64,000 bases of DNA from Allorhizobium ampelinum S4 (GCF_000016285.1 NC_011989.1:3041001-3105000), one strand, 5' to 3'. Positions 9,453 through 17,861 are shown, counted from the stretch's first letter. A program made the numbers and translations. Notes: generated by a model not told the origin, from the sequence alone.

Positions 9453-10220
9453 ATGCTGCCAGATCTCTCATTCCTGCTTGCCGCCATTCCCGCCGTCGTG
9501 CTGGTCGGCCTGTCCAAGGGCGGCCTGGGCGGCGCTTTCAGTCTGCTCGGCGTGCCCATCCTGGCGCTCGCAGTACCGCCGATGACGGCTGCGGCGATTT
9601 TCCTGCCGATCCTGCTGGTGATGGATCTGGTCGCGCTGCACGCCTGGCGCCACCATGGCGACTGGCGCACGTTTTTCCTGCTTCTGCCCGGTGCCATCGC
9701 CGGGATCGCCTTTGGTTGGGCCACATCGGCGCTGATCCCGGCTGACGCCATGCGGCTCGTGCTCGGTGCCATTACGGTGGTGTTTGCCGGGCGCTATTTC
9801 CTGCGCCGCTTGCGCGGCGAAAGCCATGATGCAAGGCCGGCAAAACCACAGCGCGCTGTGGCCGCCACGGGTTGGGGCACGCTGGCCGGTTATGGCAGCT
9901 TTGTCGCGCATGCCGGCGGTCCGCCGTTTGAAATCTATGCCCTGCCGTTAAAGCTCGATCCAAAGACCTATACCGGTACCAGCGTGCGGTTTTTTGCCTG
10001 CCTCAACGCCATCAAGGTCATTCCCTATATCGCGCTCGGCCAGCTGGATTTCAGCAACTTCACCCTGTCTCTCAGCCTGCTGCCGGTGGCGCTGCTGTCC
10101 ACCATGGCCGGTGCCATGGTGGTGCGTCGGATGAAAGCGCAGACCTTCTATCCGCTGATCTATGCCATGACGCTCATTGCCGGGCTGAAACTGTTTTGGG
10201 ACGGTTTGTTTTTCCTGTAA
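9453..10220 (+). CDS. TauE/SafE-family membrane permease (sulfite exporter type)
   Basis: 255 residues from the ATG at 9453; the open frame begins earlier (9294), but that part is polar and has no homology-like character. The product is almost entirely hydrophobic, with about eight segments, and has the family's early GLSKGGLGG motif and a second-half counterpart (GYGSFVAHAGGPPFEIYALP). Family members move sulfite, sulfoacetate or other organosulfur anions. The substrate is unknown. No obvious operon partner: the next gene is an ArsR-like regulator on the same strand 180 bases away. Confidence 0.85.
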   Translation: MLPDLSFLLAAIPAVVLVGLSKGGLGGAFSLLGVPILALAVPPMTAAAIFLPILLVMDLVALHAWRHHGDWRTFFLLLPGAIAGIAFGWATSALIPADAMRLVLGAITVVFAGRYFLRRLRGESHDARPAKPQRAVAATGWGTLAGYGSFVAHAGGPPFEIYALPLKLDPKTYTGTSVRFFACLNAIKVIPYIALGQLDFSNFTLSLSLLPVALLSTMAGAMVVRRMKAQTFYPLIYAMTLIAGLKLFWDGLFFL

Positions 10221-10361
10221 TCCAATGAGCGATTGAAGATTGGCATCGGATTGCTTTTGCAAATATCTCGAGACTTGGGATAAGACATTTGCGACTGGAG
10301 GGAGATTGTAAAATTGACGACAATCAAAATCCCGATAAAATTGCATTTTCGCATCGCACAA

Positions 10362-10391
10362 TTGCGCTTGCCGGACGGCAGGATGTATCAT
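10362..10391 (+). promoter_or_regulatory. Possible sigma-70 promoter of the ArsR-like gene
   Basis: TTGCGC at 10362 and TATCAT at 10386 are separated by 18 bases. Transcription would begin only a few bases before the ATG at 10403. This is a weak match and is tentative. Confidence 0.25.
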
Positions 10392-10402
10392 AGCTTGCGC
10401 AT

Positions 10403-10663
10403 ATGACGACAATCGATCCATTCTCGGCCATTGCCGATCCCAACCGACGCCATTTGCTGGAAGAGTTACGCCGTGCACCGCGCACGGTGAACGATCTGGC
10501 CAAGGGCCTGCCGATCAGCCGGCCGGCCGTCTCACAACATTTGAAGGCCCTGCTGGATTGCAATCTGGTGACAGTGGCCACCCAGGGCACCAAGCGGATC
10601 TATTCGGTCAACCATTCCGGCTTCAACCGGCTGAACCTGTGGCTGGACCAGTTCTGGAACTGA
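10403..10663 (+). CDS. ArsR-family winged-helix transcriptional regulator
   Basis: An 86-residue single-domain regulator. It opens with the typical DPFSAIADPNRRHLLEELR helix, then the recognition region LAKGLPISRPAVSQHLKALLDCNLVTV and a short wing (GTKRIYSV). It lacks the CxC metal site of ArsR/SmtB sensors, so a metal-independent regulator (often paired with an AHSA1/SRPBCC protein) is more likely, although no such partner is adjacent. Autoregulation is possible. Confidence in the family is high; the target is unknown. Confidence 0.88.
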   Translation: MTTIDPFSAIADPNRRHLLEELRRAPRTVNDLAKGLPISRPAVSQHLKALLDCNLVTVATQGTKRIYSVNHSGFNRLNLWLDQFWN

Positions 10664-10805
10664 CGGTGGGATCGGTTCGCATAGGGACCGGCGTGCCAAT
10701 ATCGTCATAGCAGGCGCGAATATTTCGTTCGCCACAGCGCCTCTGGCGTTCCCAATCGTTTATAGCACCGCATGATTCGACTTGCGAAAACAGCCCACGA
10801 AAAAG

Positions 10806-10835
10806 GCCCCGAAGGCAATCGGCGCTTCGGAGCCT
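10806..10835 (-). terminator. Rho-independent terminator
   Basis: GGCCCCGAAG at 10806-10815 faces CTTCGGAGCC at 10826-10835 with one mismatch. On the minus strand it is followed by five T (A-run at 10801-10805). It would end the minus-strand transcript that carries the small ORF and the DUF465 gene. Confidence 0.7.
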
Positions 10836-10860
10836 GTTCTCGGTCAAGAGCGGCAATGGT

Positions 10861-10953
10861 TTAGCGCTCCTGGATCTGGGATAGAGTATCAAGACAGCGG
10901 CGGAACGCTATAGCAAACAATCCGCCACGTGCCGATGCAAAGGGCCTGTTCAC
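10861..10953 (-). CDS. Possible 30-residue ORF downstream of the DUF465 gene
   Basis: GTG start with GAGG about 10 bases upstream; the product begins NRPFASARGGLFAIAFRR and ends DTLSQIQER. The stop lies 25 bases before the minus-strand terminator and the start 50 bases after the DUF465 stop, so it could be the second gene of a small operon. I do not recognise it, and chance cannot be excluded at this length. Confidence 0.3.
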   Translation of the reverse strand: MNRPFASARGGLFAIAFRRCLDTLSQIQER

Positions 10954-11003
10954 TGGATGAAGTCCTCAAATCGGGCCCGATTCAAGGAGGCATCATCCAG
11001 CCT

Positions 11004-11177
11004 CTAATGTCGTGTCGACTTCAGGCGCTCCATTTCATCCTTGAGGCGCAATTTGAGGCGCTTGAGTTCCAGAATTTCCTTGTCGTCGGTCGAGGGAGAG
11101 GAAAGGGCGGCATGTAGTTTCTCCTCCAAAACTCCATGCTTCTTGGCAAGCGATTCAATATGAGCCTGAATGGTCAT
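11004..11177 (-). CDS. DUF465 (YdcH-like) small protein
   Basis: A 57-residue protein. It is highly charged and helical, with the DUF465 pattern: an N-terminal helix with SLAKKHGVLEEKL, a short variable link SSPSTDD, and the conserved C-terminal ELKRLKLRLKDEMERL. The ATG at 11177 is preceded by GGAAGGA. Members are small cytoplasmic coiled coils of unknown function, common in Alphaproteobacteria. It is divergent from a second DUF465 gene that starts at 11518. Confidence 0.8.
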   Translation of the reverse strand: MTIQAHIESLAKKHGVLEEKLHAALSSPSTDDKEILELKRLKLRLKDEMERLKSTRH

Positions 11178-11517
11178 TTGATTCTATCCTTCCTTTTCAA
11201 CCTCCAGCATCCATCGCTGGAGCTTCTTGGTTTGCGACAGGAGTGTGACACGATCTTACGCCGATGTCTAAGGCGAAAACCTGAATTTATGAGGGCAATT
11301 TCATGTTGGCACAGGTGATACTTCCCATATCGGGTCGCCTCCTTGCGTTAGGCCTTTCTAAACGCAAGGGAAATTGATTGGTTAAAAGACGCGGCCAATG
11401 CCGATGAAATTATGCGAAAGGGCTAACTTCCCGTTACCGACGTTTGGTGATAGGAGCTTGCGCCATTCCACCATGCATCAGAAATAGATGCAGCCAGCGA
11501 CAAGATGGGGACAGACG
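11178..11517. other. Divergent intergenic region between two DUF465 genes
   Basis: 340 bases without a convincing gene. It contains a hairpin, CCTTGCGTT at 11341-11349 against AACGCAAGG at 11361-11369, without a T-run. Promoters for both flanking genes should lie here. Confidence 0.6.
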
Positions 11518-11721
11518 ATGCCGGATCAGGACCACGCGGATACAAGGCTTCAACTCGCACGCCTTCGTCAGGAACACGAGGATTATGATGCTGCGATCAA
11601 CGCCATGGTTCAGGTCGGCTGCGACGCCTTGCGGATCCAGCGGATGAAGAAGAAAAAGCTTGCCATCAAGGACAGGCTGACCAAACTGGAAGACCAGCTC
11701 ATTCCCGATATCATTGCCTGA
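11518..11721 (+). CDS. DUF465 (YdcH-like) small protein, second copy
   Basis: 67 residues from the ATG at 11518, preceded by GGGGA; an upstream ATG at 11488 has no support. The protein has the two-helix DUF465 form: [18 protein letters not shown], then [22 protein letters not shown] with the conserved K-K-x-K-L-x-x-K-D core. It lies 16 bases upstream of purE in the same direction and is probably co-transcribed with purE-purK. Function unknown. Confidence 0.82.
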   Translation: MPDQDHADTRLQLARLRQEHEDYDAAINAMVQVGCDALRIQRMKKKKLAIKDRLTKLEDQLIPDIIA

Positions 11722-11737
11722 GAAAAGGGTGCCGCCG

Positions 11738-12238
11738 ATGCAGGATGAAAGACCGCCCGTCGCCATCATCATGGGAAGCCAGTCCGACTGGGAAACCATG
11801 AAGAACGCTGCCGACACCCTGGACGCACTTGGCGTCAGCTACGAGGCACGCATTGTCTCCGCCCATCGCACCCCCGACCGCATGGTCGCTTTTTCCAAGG
11901 GTGCACGCGACGAAGGCTTCCAGGTGATCATTGCCGGAGCTGGCGGCGCCGCCCACCTGCCCGGCATGGTCGCCTCGATGACAGCGCTTCCGGTTTTCGG
12001 CGTGCCGGTGCAGTCAAAAACCATGTCCGGCCTCGACAGCCTTTATTCCATCGTGCAGATGCCGGCCGGTATTCCGGTCGGAACGCTCGCCATCGGCCGG
12101 GCTGGCGCTGTCAATGCCGCCCTGCTCGCAGCAAGAGTTCTGGCGTTGCAGGATGCCGATCTCGCCGACCGGCTGGATGACTGGACAGACAATCAGACTG
12201 CCGCCGTTGCCGACTATCCCACCGACGAAGCTCCCTGA
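11738..12238 (+). CDS. purE: N5-carboxyaminoimidazole ribonucleotide mutase PurE
   Basis: 166 residues, the usual length of class I PurE. It converts N5-CAIR to CAIR in de novo purine synthesis. The substrate-binding signature GSQSDWE begins at residue 13 and the catalytic SAHRTPDRM with its His at 43; [11 protein letters not shown] and the C-terminal [18 protein letters not shown] are also typical. The ATG at 11738 is chosen over a TTG eight codons earlier because AAGGG is correctly spaced. It is followed 27 bases later by purK, its pathway partner. Confidence 0.96.
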   Translation: MQDERPPVAIIMGSQSDWETMKNAADTLDALGVSYEARIVSAHRTPDRMVAFSKGARDEGFQVIIAGAGGAAHLPGMVASMTALPVFGVPVQSKTMSGLDSLYSIVQMPAGIPVGTLAIGRAGAVNAALLAARVLALQDADLADRLDDWTDNQTAAVADYPTDEAP

Positions 12239-12265
12239 GGCTTATAAACTGTACGGATCACACGC

Positions 12266-13321
12266 GTGAAGACCATTGGAATTATCGGCGGCGGCCAGCT
12301 TGGCCGCATGCTTGCTATGGCCGCAGCAAGGCTGGGGCTGAAGACCATCGTGCTGGAACCGCAGGCCGACTGTCCGGCCGCCCAGGTTGCCAACCGGCAG
12401 ATATCAGCCAATTACGCTGACGAGGCAGCCCTTGCCGAACTGGCCGCCAGTTGCGACGTGGTCACCTACGAGTTTGAAAACGTGCCGGTCGCCGCCGCCG
12501 AAGCCCTGGCGCGCAGCGTGCCGGTCTACCCCCCAGCCAAGGCACTTGCCGTGTCCCAGGACAGGTTGAGCGAAAAGCGCTTTCTCAACGACAATGGCAT
12601 TGCCACCGCCCCGTTTCGCACCGTCGACAGCCAGGCGGACCTGGAGCAGGCATTGGCCGAATTCGGTGGCGAAGGCGTGCTGAAAACCCGCCGCTTCGGC
12701 TATGACGGCAAGGGCCAGCGGGTCTATCGCAAGGGTGACGATGCCAGCGGCGGCTATCAGGCGCTTGGTGCCGTGCCGCTGATTCTCGAAGGTTTCGTGC
12801 CGTTTGCGCGGGAAATCTCGATCATCGCCGCCCGTTCGATATCAGGCGAAATCGCCTGCTACGATCCGGCTGAAAATATTCACCGCGACGGCATCCTGCA
12901 CACCTCCACCGTGCCTGCGTCGATTTCGCCGCAGACCGCCGCTGCGGCCAAAAGTGCGGCGGAAAAGCTGCTGACCGGCCTCGACTATGTCGGCGTGGTC
13001 GGGCTCGAACTGTTCCTGATGGCCGATGGCAGCCTGATCGCCAATGAAATGGCCCCTCGGGTCCACAATTCCGGCCATTGGACGGAAGCGGCCTGCGTGA
13101 TCTCGCAATTCGAACAACATATCCGCGCCGTTACCGGGTTGCCACTGGGCGATCCGGCCCGCCACGGCGATTGCGTCATGACCAATCTGATCGGCGACGA
13201 TATTGTCGCCGTTCCAGATTGGCTGGCGAAACCCGGTGCGCTCGTCCATCTCTATGGCAAGGCTGAAGCACGGCCCGGCCGCAAAATGGGACATGTCACC
13301 GAGGTCAGGAACCGGGAATAA
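12266..13321 (+). CDS. purK: N5-carboxyaminoimidazole ribonucleotide synthase PurK
   Basis: 351 residues starting with GTG. An ATP-grasp enzyme that carboxylates AIR to N5-CAIR using bicarbonate and ATP, feeding PurE. Visible signatures: N-terminal TIGIIGGGQLGRMLAMAA, the ATP-grasp segment GVLKTRRFGYDGKGQRVY, and the metal-binding NEMAPRVHNSGHWTEAA near residues 255-271. A terminator-like stem follows at 13405. There is no clear ribosome-binding site beyond GGATC, so translation may depend on purE. Confidence 0.96.
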   Translation: MKTIGIIGGGQLGRMLAMAAARLGLKTIVLEPQADCPAAQVANRQISANYADEAALAELAASCDVVTYEFENVPVAAAEALARSVPVYPPAKALAVSQDRLSEKRFLNDNGIATAPFRTVDSQADLEQALAEFGGEGVLKTRRFGYDGKGQRVYRKGDDASGGYQALGAVPLILEGFVPFAREISIIAARSISGEIACYDPAENIHRDGILHTSTVPASISPQTAAAAKSAAEKLLTGLDYVGVVGLELFLMADGSLIANEMAPRVHNSGHWTEAACVISQFEQHIRAVTGLPLGDPARHGDCVMTNLIGDDIVAVPDWLAKPGALVHLYGKAEARPGRKMGHVTEVRNRE

Positions 13322-13404
13322 CCTGCCATCAAAGGGCAAAATGCCTGGTTTTCCGGTTGACATGCCGGGTTAAGCCGGGGTATGTGCCACCAACCCTGAA
13401 ACAG

Positions 13405-13425
13405 CGCGCCCAGCGGTGCGTTTTT
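13405..13425 (+). terminator. Terminator after purK
   Basis: CGCGCC at 13405-13410 pairs with GGTGCG at 13415-13420 (one G-U pair), followed by TTTTT at 13421-13425. It would end the purE-purK transcript. Confidence 0.6.
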
Positions 13426-13483
13426 CGTCGATATACATCCCGGCGGAACCAGACGGTTCCCTGGCAACCATGCGGATCTAAAA

Positions 13484-13609
13484 ATGAAGATCAAGAATTC
13501 GCTGAAAGCGCTTAAGGCACGTCACCGCGACAACCGTCTGGTTCGCCGCAAGGGCCGCGTTTACATCATCAACAAGCAGAACCCGCGTTTCAAGGCCCGT
13601 CAGGGCTGA
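13484..13609 (+). CDS. rpmJ: 50S ribosomal protein L36, zinc-free type
   Basis: 41 residues. The product is extremely basic ([18 protein letters not shown] at the start, NPRFKARQG at the end) and matches the C-minus (YkgO-type) form of L36, which lacks the Cys/His zinc ribbon. L36 sits in the large subunit near the base of the stalk. A complete hairpin follows the stop at 13689-13728. Confidence 0.93.
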   Translation: MKIKNSLKALKARHRDNRLVRRKGRVYIINKQNPRFKARQG

Positions 13610-13688
13610 TCGAAACCTCTCCTGCGGGAGAGCAGCATCACCTCGCTGTGATGCGTGGACTTCGGTCAATCGCAGAATTCGGTTTGAA

Positions 13689-13728
13689 ACAGAGCGCATG
13701 CACGGTAGATTACCTGCATGCGCTCTGT
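13689..13728. other. Strong hairpin downstream of rpmJ, overlapping the next start codon
   Basis: ACAGAGCGCATGCA at 13689-13702 is perfectly complementary to TGCATGCGCTCTGT at 13715-13728, and the inner GGTA/TACC also pairs around a GAT loop. It may terminate rpmJ (the following bases are T-rich but not a clean run) or mask the TPR gene's ATG at 13718. Confidence 0.7.
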
Positions 13729-14503
13729 TCGTTTGTTCATTCACCTGATTCTCACGTCCTGTATTCTGGTTGCCAGCGCCCTCGCCGGGCCTGCCGCCAC
13801 GACGTATGCGCAGGATAGGCCAGGTGCTGCACCCAGCCAGCCTATGCCGCCTGCCCTGCCCTTCACGCCGGACCCTCAAAAGCCTGAGCCGAACCATCCT
13901 CAGACGGGTGAGCCAAGAGCGGACAAGGATGGCCAGCCGCCATCTTCTCAACAGCAAGGCCAATCTCCGCAGCAGGGCGAGGTCGAACGACTGGAAGACC
14001 GTAGCGACACAGCGGCGCTGTCTGGCAAGCCTGCGGACGAATTGCTGACCCAGTTGAAACGCGAACGCCAGCCGGAAGCAGCCAAGGCGATTGCCGCTGC
14101 CGTGATGGCGGATTGGTCGAATTCCGGCAGCCCAACCGTTAATCTGCTGATGCAATGGGCCGACAAGGCCATCAAGGACAAGAAGAACGCCGCAGCGCTG
14201 GACTTCCTCGATCAGGCGATCGTGCTGGAGCCCAATTATGCCAATGGCTGGGGGCACCGCGCCAGCCTGCATTATAGCCAGGGCAATTATCGCAAGGCGA
14301 TTTCCGATCTCAATCACGTCCTGGCCATCGAACCGCGCCATTTCGGGGCGCTGGAAATGCTCGCCAATATCCTGGCCGAGACCGGCAGCGACCAAAAGGC
14401 GCTGGAAGCGTGGCAGCGCTACCTCGCCATCTATCCCGCCGACCGCGCCGCCCAGAAGACCGTGACCGAGCTTTCGGAGAAACTGGCAGGCGCCCGGACG
14501 TAA
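13718..14503 (+). CDS. Exported TPR-repeat protein
   Basis: 261 residues. The first 28 residues (basic, then ILTSCILVASALAGPA) look like a signal peptide; a Pro/Gln-rich linker extends to about residue 90. The second half holds tetratricopeptide repeats, recognisable as AALDFLDQAIVLEPNYANGW, GNYRKAISDLNHVLAIEPRH and DQKALEAWQRYLAIYP. It is probably a periplasmic protein-protein interaction module. No ribosome-binding site is visible, and the ATG lies in the 3' arm of a strong hairpin. Function unknown. Confidence 0.8.
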   Translation: MRSVRLFIHLILTSCILVASALAGPAATTYAQDRPGAAPSQPMPPALPFTPDPQKPEPNHPQTGEPRADKDGQPPSSQQQGQSPQQGEVERLEDRSDTAALSGKPADELLTQLKRERQPEAAKAIAAAVMADWSNSGSPTVNLLMQWADKAIKDKKNAAALDFLDQAIVLEPNYANGWGHRASLHYSQGNYRKAISDLNHVLAIEPRHFGALEMLANILAETGSDQKALEAWQRYLAIYPADRAAQKTVTELSEKLAGART

Positions 14504-14531
14504 TCATGACCCATTGCGGATGCAGTAGATT

Positions 14532-14748
14532 TAAAGTGTTACGGCGTCCTTTGTGCGTTTTATAAAACGCAAGGCGCTGTAATCCCTGCTGTGCCGCTAA
14601 GGACGGTGGCTTGGAGAAAGCCGAAGGCTATATTACCTTTCACACTCCACGCGCTCCGACCTGTGTTATGCGGACGAAAGAGGCCGTCGCTGTTAAATTT
14701 TCTGCGTCATTCTCTCTGATCGCTAAGCCGCTTTAAGGAATGACGCAG
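14532..14748. repeat. RIME-like mosaic repeat, copy 2 (two palindromes apart)
   Basis: The first palindrome, GTGCGTTTTATAAAACGCA with flanking TTACGGCG/CGCTGTAA, lies at about 14538-14582. The second, CTGCGTCATTC at 14702-14712 against GAATGACGCAG at 14738-14748, is about 120 bases further on. Text before the second palindrome (AAGAGGCCGTCGC) recurs inverted at about 18.65 kb. The repeat fills the gap between the TPR gene and the hydrolase. Confidence 0.6.
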
Positions 14749-14764
14749 CAGGAACCCGTAAGCC

Positions 14765-15772
14765 ATGCCTGCAATTCTGATCCTTGCTATCATTACTACA
14801 CCTCTGATTGTAGCCTGGATGTTTTCCACAGTCAAAATAAGACAGATCACTGACGATAATCCGAATATCGGCACGCTCGTCCCGATAAGAGACACACACC
14901 TCAATCTTCTGCATATTCCGGCCTCTGAAAGCGCGGATCTGCCGCCGCTGCTGTTCATTCATGGCGCCAGCGGCAATCTGCGCGATCAGGCCGAGGCCTT
15001 TCGTCCGGCGCTGGAAGGGCGCGCAGATTTGATCTTCGTGGACCGACCGGGCCACGGCTATTCACCGCGTGGCGGACCGGAAAACGACACACCGGATGGC
15101 CAAGCCAACGCCATTGCCGAGGCCATGGATGCCCTTGGCCTATCGCGGGCCATTATCATCGGCCATTCCTTTGGCGGCGCCATTGCGGCCAGTTTTGCCG
15201 TTCTCCATCCAGAAAAGACGGCGGGTTTGCTTTTTCTGGCCCCTGCAACCCATCCCTGGCCCGGCGGTGTCGATTGGCATTATCATCTGACGGCAACACC
15301 AATCATCGGGCCGCTCTTTGCCCGCACCCTTGCGCCTCTTGCAGGGCTTGCCAAGATGGATGGAGCCATCGGGGCAGTCTTCGCTCCCAACCCACGTCCG
15401 GATGATTATATCGCCCGAACCGCCCCTACCCTGGTTCTGCGGCCCAGCACCTTCCGTCACAACGCCATCGACGTGTGCGGCTTGCACACCTATGTCACCC
15501 GAATGGCGCCCCGCTACCAGGAGATACAGGCCCCAACCGTGATCGTCACCGGTGACCGTGATGCCATCGTTCTTGCAGATATCCACTCCATTGGTCTTGC
15601 CCGCGACATTGCAGGCGCCGAGCTTATCTGGGTGCGACATTTAGGCCACAAGCCGGACTATTGCGCCACAGACCTAGCCGTTGCCGCCATTGAAAAAATA
15701 GCCGGCCAAGACCGCAATCTTCCATCTTTGGCCAGTAAAATCGGCGAAGCTCTTGAAATGTCAACAAACTGA
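14765..15772 (+). CDS. Alpha/beta-hydrolase fold protein, membrane-anchored
   Basis: 335 residues. A hydrophobic N-terminal segment (about 3-20) suggests a membrane anchor or uncleaved signal. The hydrolase core shows the oxyanion strand FIHGASGN, VDRPGHGYS, nucleophile elbow GHSFGG with Ser135, an acid in TGDRDAIV and a His in LGHKPDY. The catalytic triad therefore seems complete. The substrate is unknown (esterase, lipase or haloperoxidase-like). AGGAA lies 11 bases before the ATG, immediately after the second arm of the RIME-like repeat. Confidence 0.85.
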   Translation: MPAILILAIITTPLIVAWMFSTVKIRQITDDNPNIGTLVPIRDTHLNLLHIPASESADLPPLLFIHGASGNLRDQAEAFRPALEGRADLIFVDRPGHGYSPRGGPENDTPDGQANAIAEAMDALGLSRAIIIGHSFGGAIAASFAVLHPEKTAGLLFLAPATHPWPGGVDWHYHLTATPIIGPLFARTLAPLAGLAKMDGAIGAVFAPNPRPDDYIARTAPTLVLRPSTFRHNAIDVCGLHTYVTRMAPRYQEIQAPTVIVTGDRDAIVLADIHSIGLARDIAGAELIWVRHLGHKPDYCATDLAVAAIEKIAGQDRNLPSLASKIGEALEMSTN

Positions 15773-15968
15773 TAAAATTGCCAGCTACTTAAGAGCTCGA
15801 TAACCACCGACATCGGCTATCTACAACCAATAGGATTGTGTTCTTGACATCACAATCAAAATAGCGCAAAACTATAAGCATAATAACAAACCAATTTAAA
15901 ACGACAATATTACCAAAGACGAATTTATAGTCTATTTATATTTAAGAGTTATTAAATTATTTATAAGT

Positions 15969-16000
15969 AATAAAGTCGCCTCTCCCAAGGCGGCTTTATT
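15969..16000 (+). terminator. Terminator-like hairpin
   Basis: AATAAAG-T-CGCCT at 15969-15981 pairs with AGGCG-G-CTTTATT at 15988-16000 (one G-U pair), followed by ATTTTATTG. It lies 200 bases after the hydrolase stop, so it ends either a long 3' UTR or an unannotated RNA. Confidence 0.6.
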
Positions 16001-16251
16001 ATTTTATTGTATCTATACTGCAAAGCAACATTTATAGACTTATACTATTATGAATTAATGCAGAATTTCACAAATCGAATAGCAATCCCTAAGGGAATAG
16101 TGACTCAGGCTCAAAGCATGAGCACATCGATCCTGCATTTTAGAAACCGCAGGATACTCCATCTTTTTCTGTTGCCATCAGATTTTACCCAGACCGAGTA
16201 GCACGTCTCAGTCCACTCAATTGACCGGTTGGAGCGCCCTGTCACGAAAAA

Positions 16252-16279
16252 CGCCGCCCGTCATCCCTGACAAGCGGCG
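16252..16279 (-). terminator. Terminator of the pyk transcript
   Basis: On the minus strand, CGCCGC-TT-GTCA-GGGA-TGAC-GG-GCGGCG is followed by TTTTT. It lies about 140 bases beyond the pyk stop. Confidence 0.75.
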
Positions 16280-16371
16280 CTAGAATTTTTCGGATACATA
16301 GCCCCTCAGAACGGTCACTGAAGATGACCCTTCACATTCTCTTTTCACATACCTCTACGACATGGCTCCTT

Positions 16372-16403
16372 CAAGGCGAGGATGCATCAGCATCTTCGCC
16401 TTG
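16372..16403 (-). other. Hairpin in the pyk 3' region
   Basis: CAAGGCGA-G-GATGC faces GCATC-T-TCGCCTTG around an ATCA loop. It has no T-run, so it is a 3' UTR structure rather than a terminator. Confidence 0.5.
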
Positions 16404-16421
16404 CGGGACGGCTTAGCCATG

Positions 16422-17861
16422 TCAGACGCCGGACAGTCCATCCGGACCGATATAAGCGATGCGCAGCATATTGGTGGCGCCTGGCGTGCCCAATGGCACA
16501 CCAGCGGAAATGATCACCCGGTCGCCCGGCTTGCCAAACTCTTCCGAAACCACAATGCGGCAGGCCCTGTTGACCATGTCATCCAGATCGGTCGGCTCTT
16601 CGGAAACGACGCAATGCAGGCCCCAGACCAGCGACAGGCGGCGGGCCGTCTGCACCACCGGCGATAGCGCCAGGATCGGCACTTCGGGGCGCTCACGCGA
16701 AGCACGAAGCCCGGTATTTCCTGATGACGTATAACAGACGATCGCCGTCAGCTTCAGGGTCTCGGCAATCTGGCGGGCTGCGAGCGAAATCGCGTCGGCG
16801 CCGGTTGCTTCCGGCTGCGGGCGCTGGGCATAGATAATGCCGGGATAGTGCGGTTCGCGCTCGATGGTGCGGGCAATCGACGCCATGGTGGAGACCGCTT
16901 CGACCGGATACTGGCCGGAAGCAGATTCAGCCGACAGCATGATGGCATCAGCGCCTTCGAACACGGCTGTCGCCACGTCGGAGACTTCGGCGCGGGTTGG
17001 AACCGGCGCTGAAATCATCGATTCCAGCATCTGGGTGGCGACGACCACCGGCTTGCCTTCACGGCGGCAGGCGCGAATCAACTGCTTCTGGATGCCGGGA
17101 ACGGCCTCCAGCGGCATTTCCACGCCAAGGTCGCCACGCGCCACCATCAGGGCGTCGGACAGTTCGATGATCTCGTCGATCCGTTCCAGCGCTTGCGGCT
17201 TTTCGATTTTCGACATCAGCCCGACCCGTCCGCGGGCGATCTTGCGCACCTCGGCCAGATCCTCGGGACGCTGGATGAAGGACAGCGCGACCCAATCGAC
17301 GTCATTGGTGGCCAGAACAGCATCCAGATCGGCGCGGTCCTTGTCGGTCAGCACGCCGGTGGCGAGGATCGTATCGGGCAGGCTGACGCCCTTGCGGTCG
17401 GAAATCTTGGTACCGGACACAACGCTACAGACAATGGTCTTGCCGTCGCATTTTTCAGCACGAAGATGCAACTTGCCATCATCGATCAACAGGCGATGGC
17501 CAACCTTGACGGCCTCCAGGATTTCAGGATGCGGCAGATAGACCCGGGTTTCATCGCCAGGGGCCTCGTTGCTGTCGAGGGTGAAGGTCTGGCCGGGCTT
17601 CAGCTCCACAGAGGTGTTGGCAAACTTGCCGACCCGCAGCTTGGGGCCTTGCAAATCGGCCAGAATGCCGATCGGGCGCCCACAAGCAGCTTCGACATTG
17701 CGGATGCGCTGGATCAGCGTGCGCATCACATCGTGGCTGGCATGGCTCATGTTGATACGGAAAAGATCGGCGCCAGCCTCATGCAGCTTGCGGATCATGG
17801 CTTCATCTTGCGAAGCCGGTCCAAGCGTTGCGAGAATTTTGACTTTGCGGTTACGCTTCAT
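16422..17861 (-). CDS. pyk: Pyruvate kinase
   Basis: 479 residues. It converts phosphoenolpyruvate and ADP to pyruvate and ATP. Family signatures: VKILATLGPAS at the N-terminus, FRINMSHASH (35-43), the substrate and metal site GLMSKIEKPQALERIDEI with Lys218, and MVARGDLGVEMP (239-250). The C-terminal allosteric domain (TSSGNTGLRASRERP, ISAGVPLGTPGATN) is present, so the length is standard. The ATG overlaps the stop of the upstream DUF1036 gene (ATGA), which implies translational coupling. Confidence 0.97.
   Translation of the reverse strand: MKRNRKVKILATLGPASQDEAMIRKLHEAGADLFRINMSHASHDVMRTLIQRIRNVEAACGRPIGILADLQGPKLRVGKFANTSVELKPGQTFTLDSNEAPGDETRVYLPHPEILEAVKVGHRLLIDDGKLHLRAEKCDGKTIVCSVVSGTKISDRKGVSLPDTILATGVLTDKDRADLDAVLATNDVDWVALSFIQRPEDLAEVRKIARGRVGLMSKIEKPQALERIDEIIELSDALMVARGDLGVEMPLEAVPGIQKQLIRACRREGKPVVVATQMLESMISAPVPTRAEVSDVATAVFEGADAIMLSAESASGQYPVEAVSTMASIARTIEREPHYPGIIYAQRPQPEATGADAISLAARQIAETLKLTAIVCYTSSGNTGLRASRERPEVPILALSPVVQTARRLSLVWGLHCVVSEEPTDLDDMVNRACRIVVSEEFGKPGDRVIISAGVPLGTPGATNMLRIAYIGPDGLSGV

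Larger units (their letters stand above)
15773..16421. other. AT-rich intergenic region, about 650 bases
   Basis: No gene recognised. Base composition drops sharply relative to both flanks over about 15773-16200. It contains an orphan hairpin with a T-rich tail at 15969-16000, a TTGACA at about 15844, and the pyk terminator at 16252-16279. A small RNA is possible. Confidence 0.55.

Noticed and set aside
15773..16421. Small protein gene in the AT-rich gap
   Set aside because: The only frame over 60 codons (16007-16201) has no ribosome-binding site and a random-like product.
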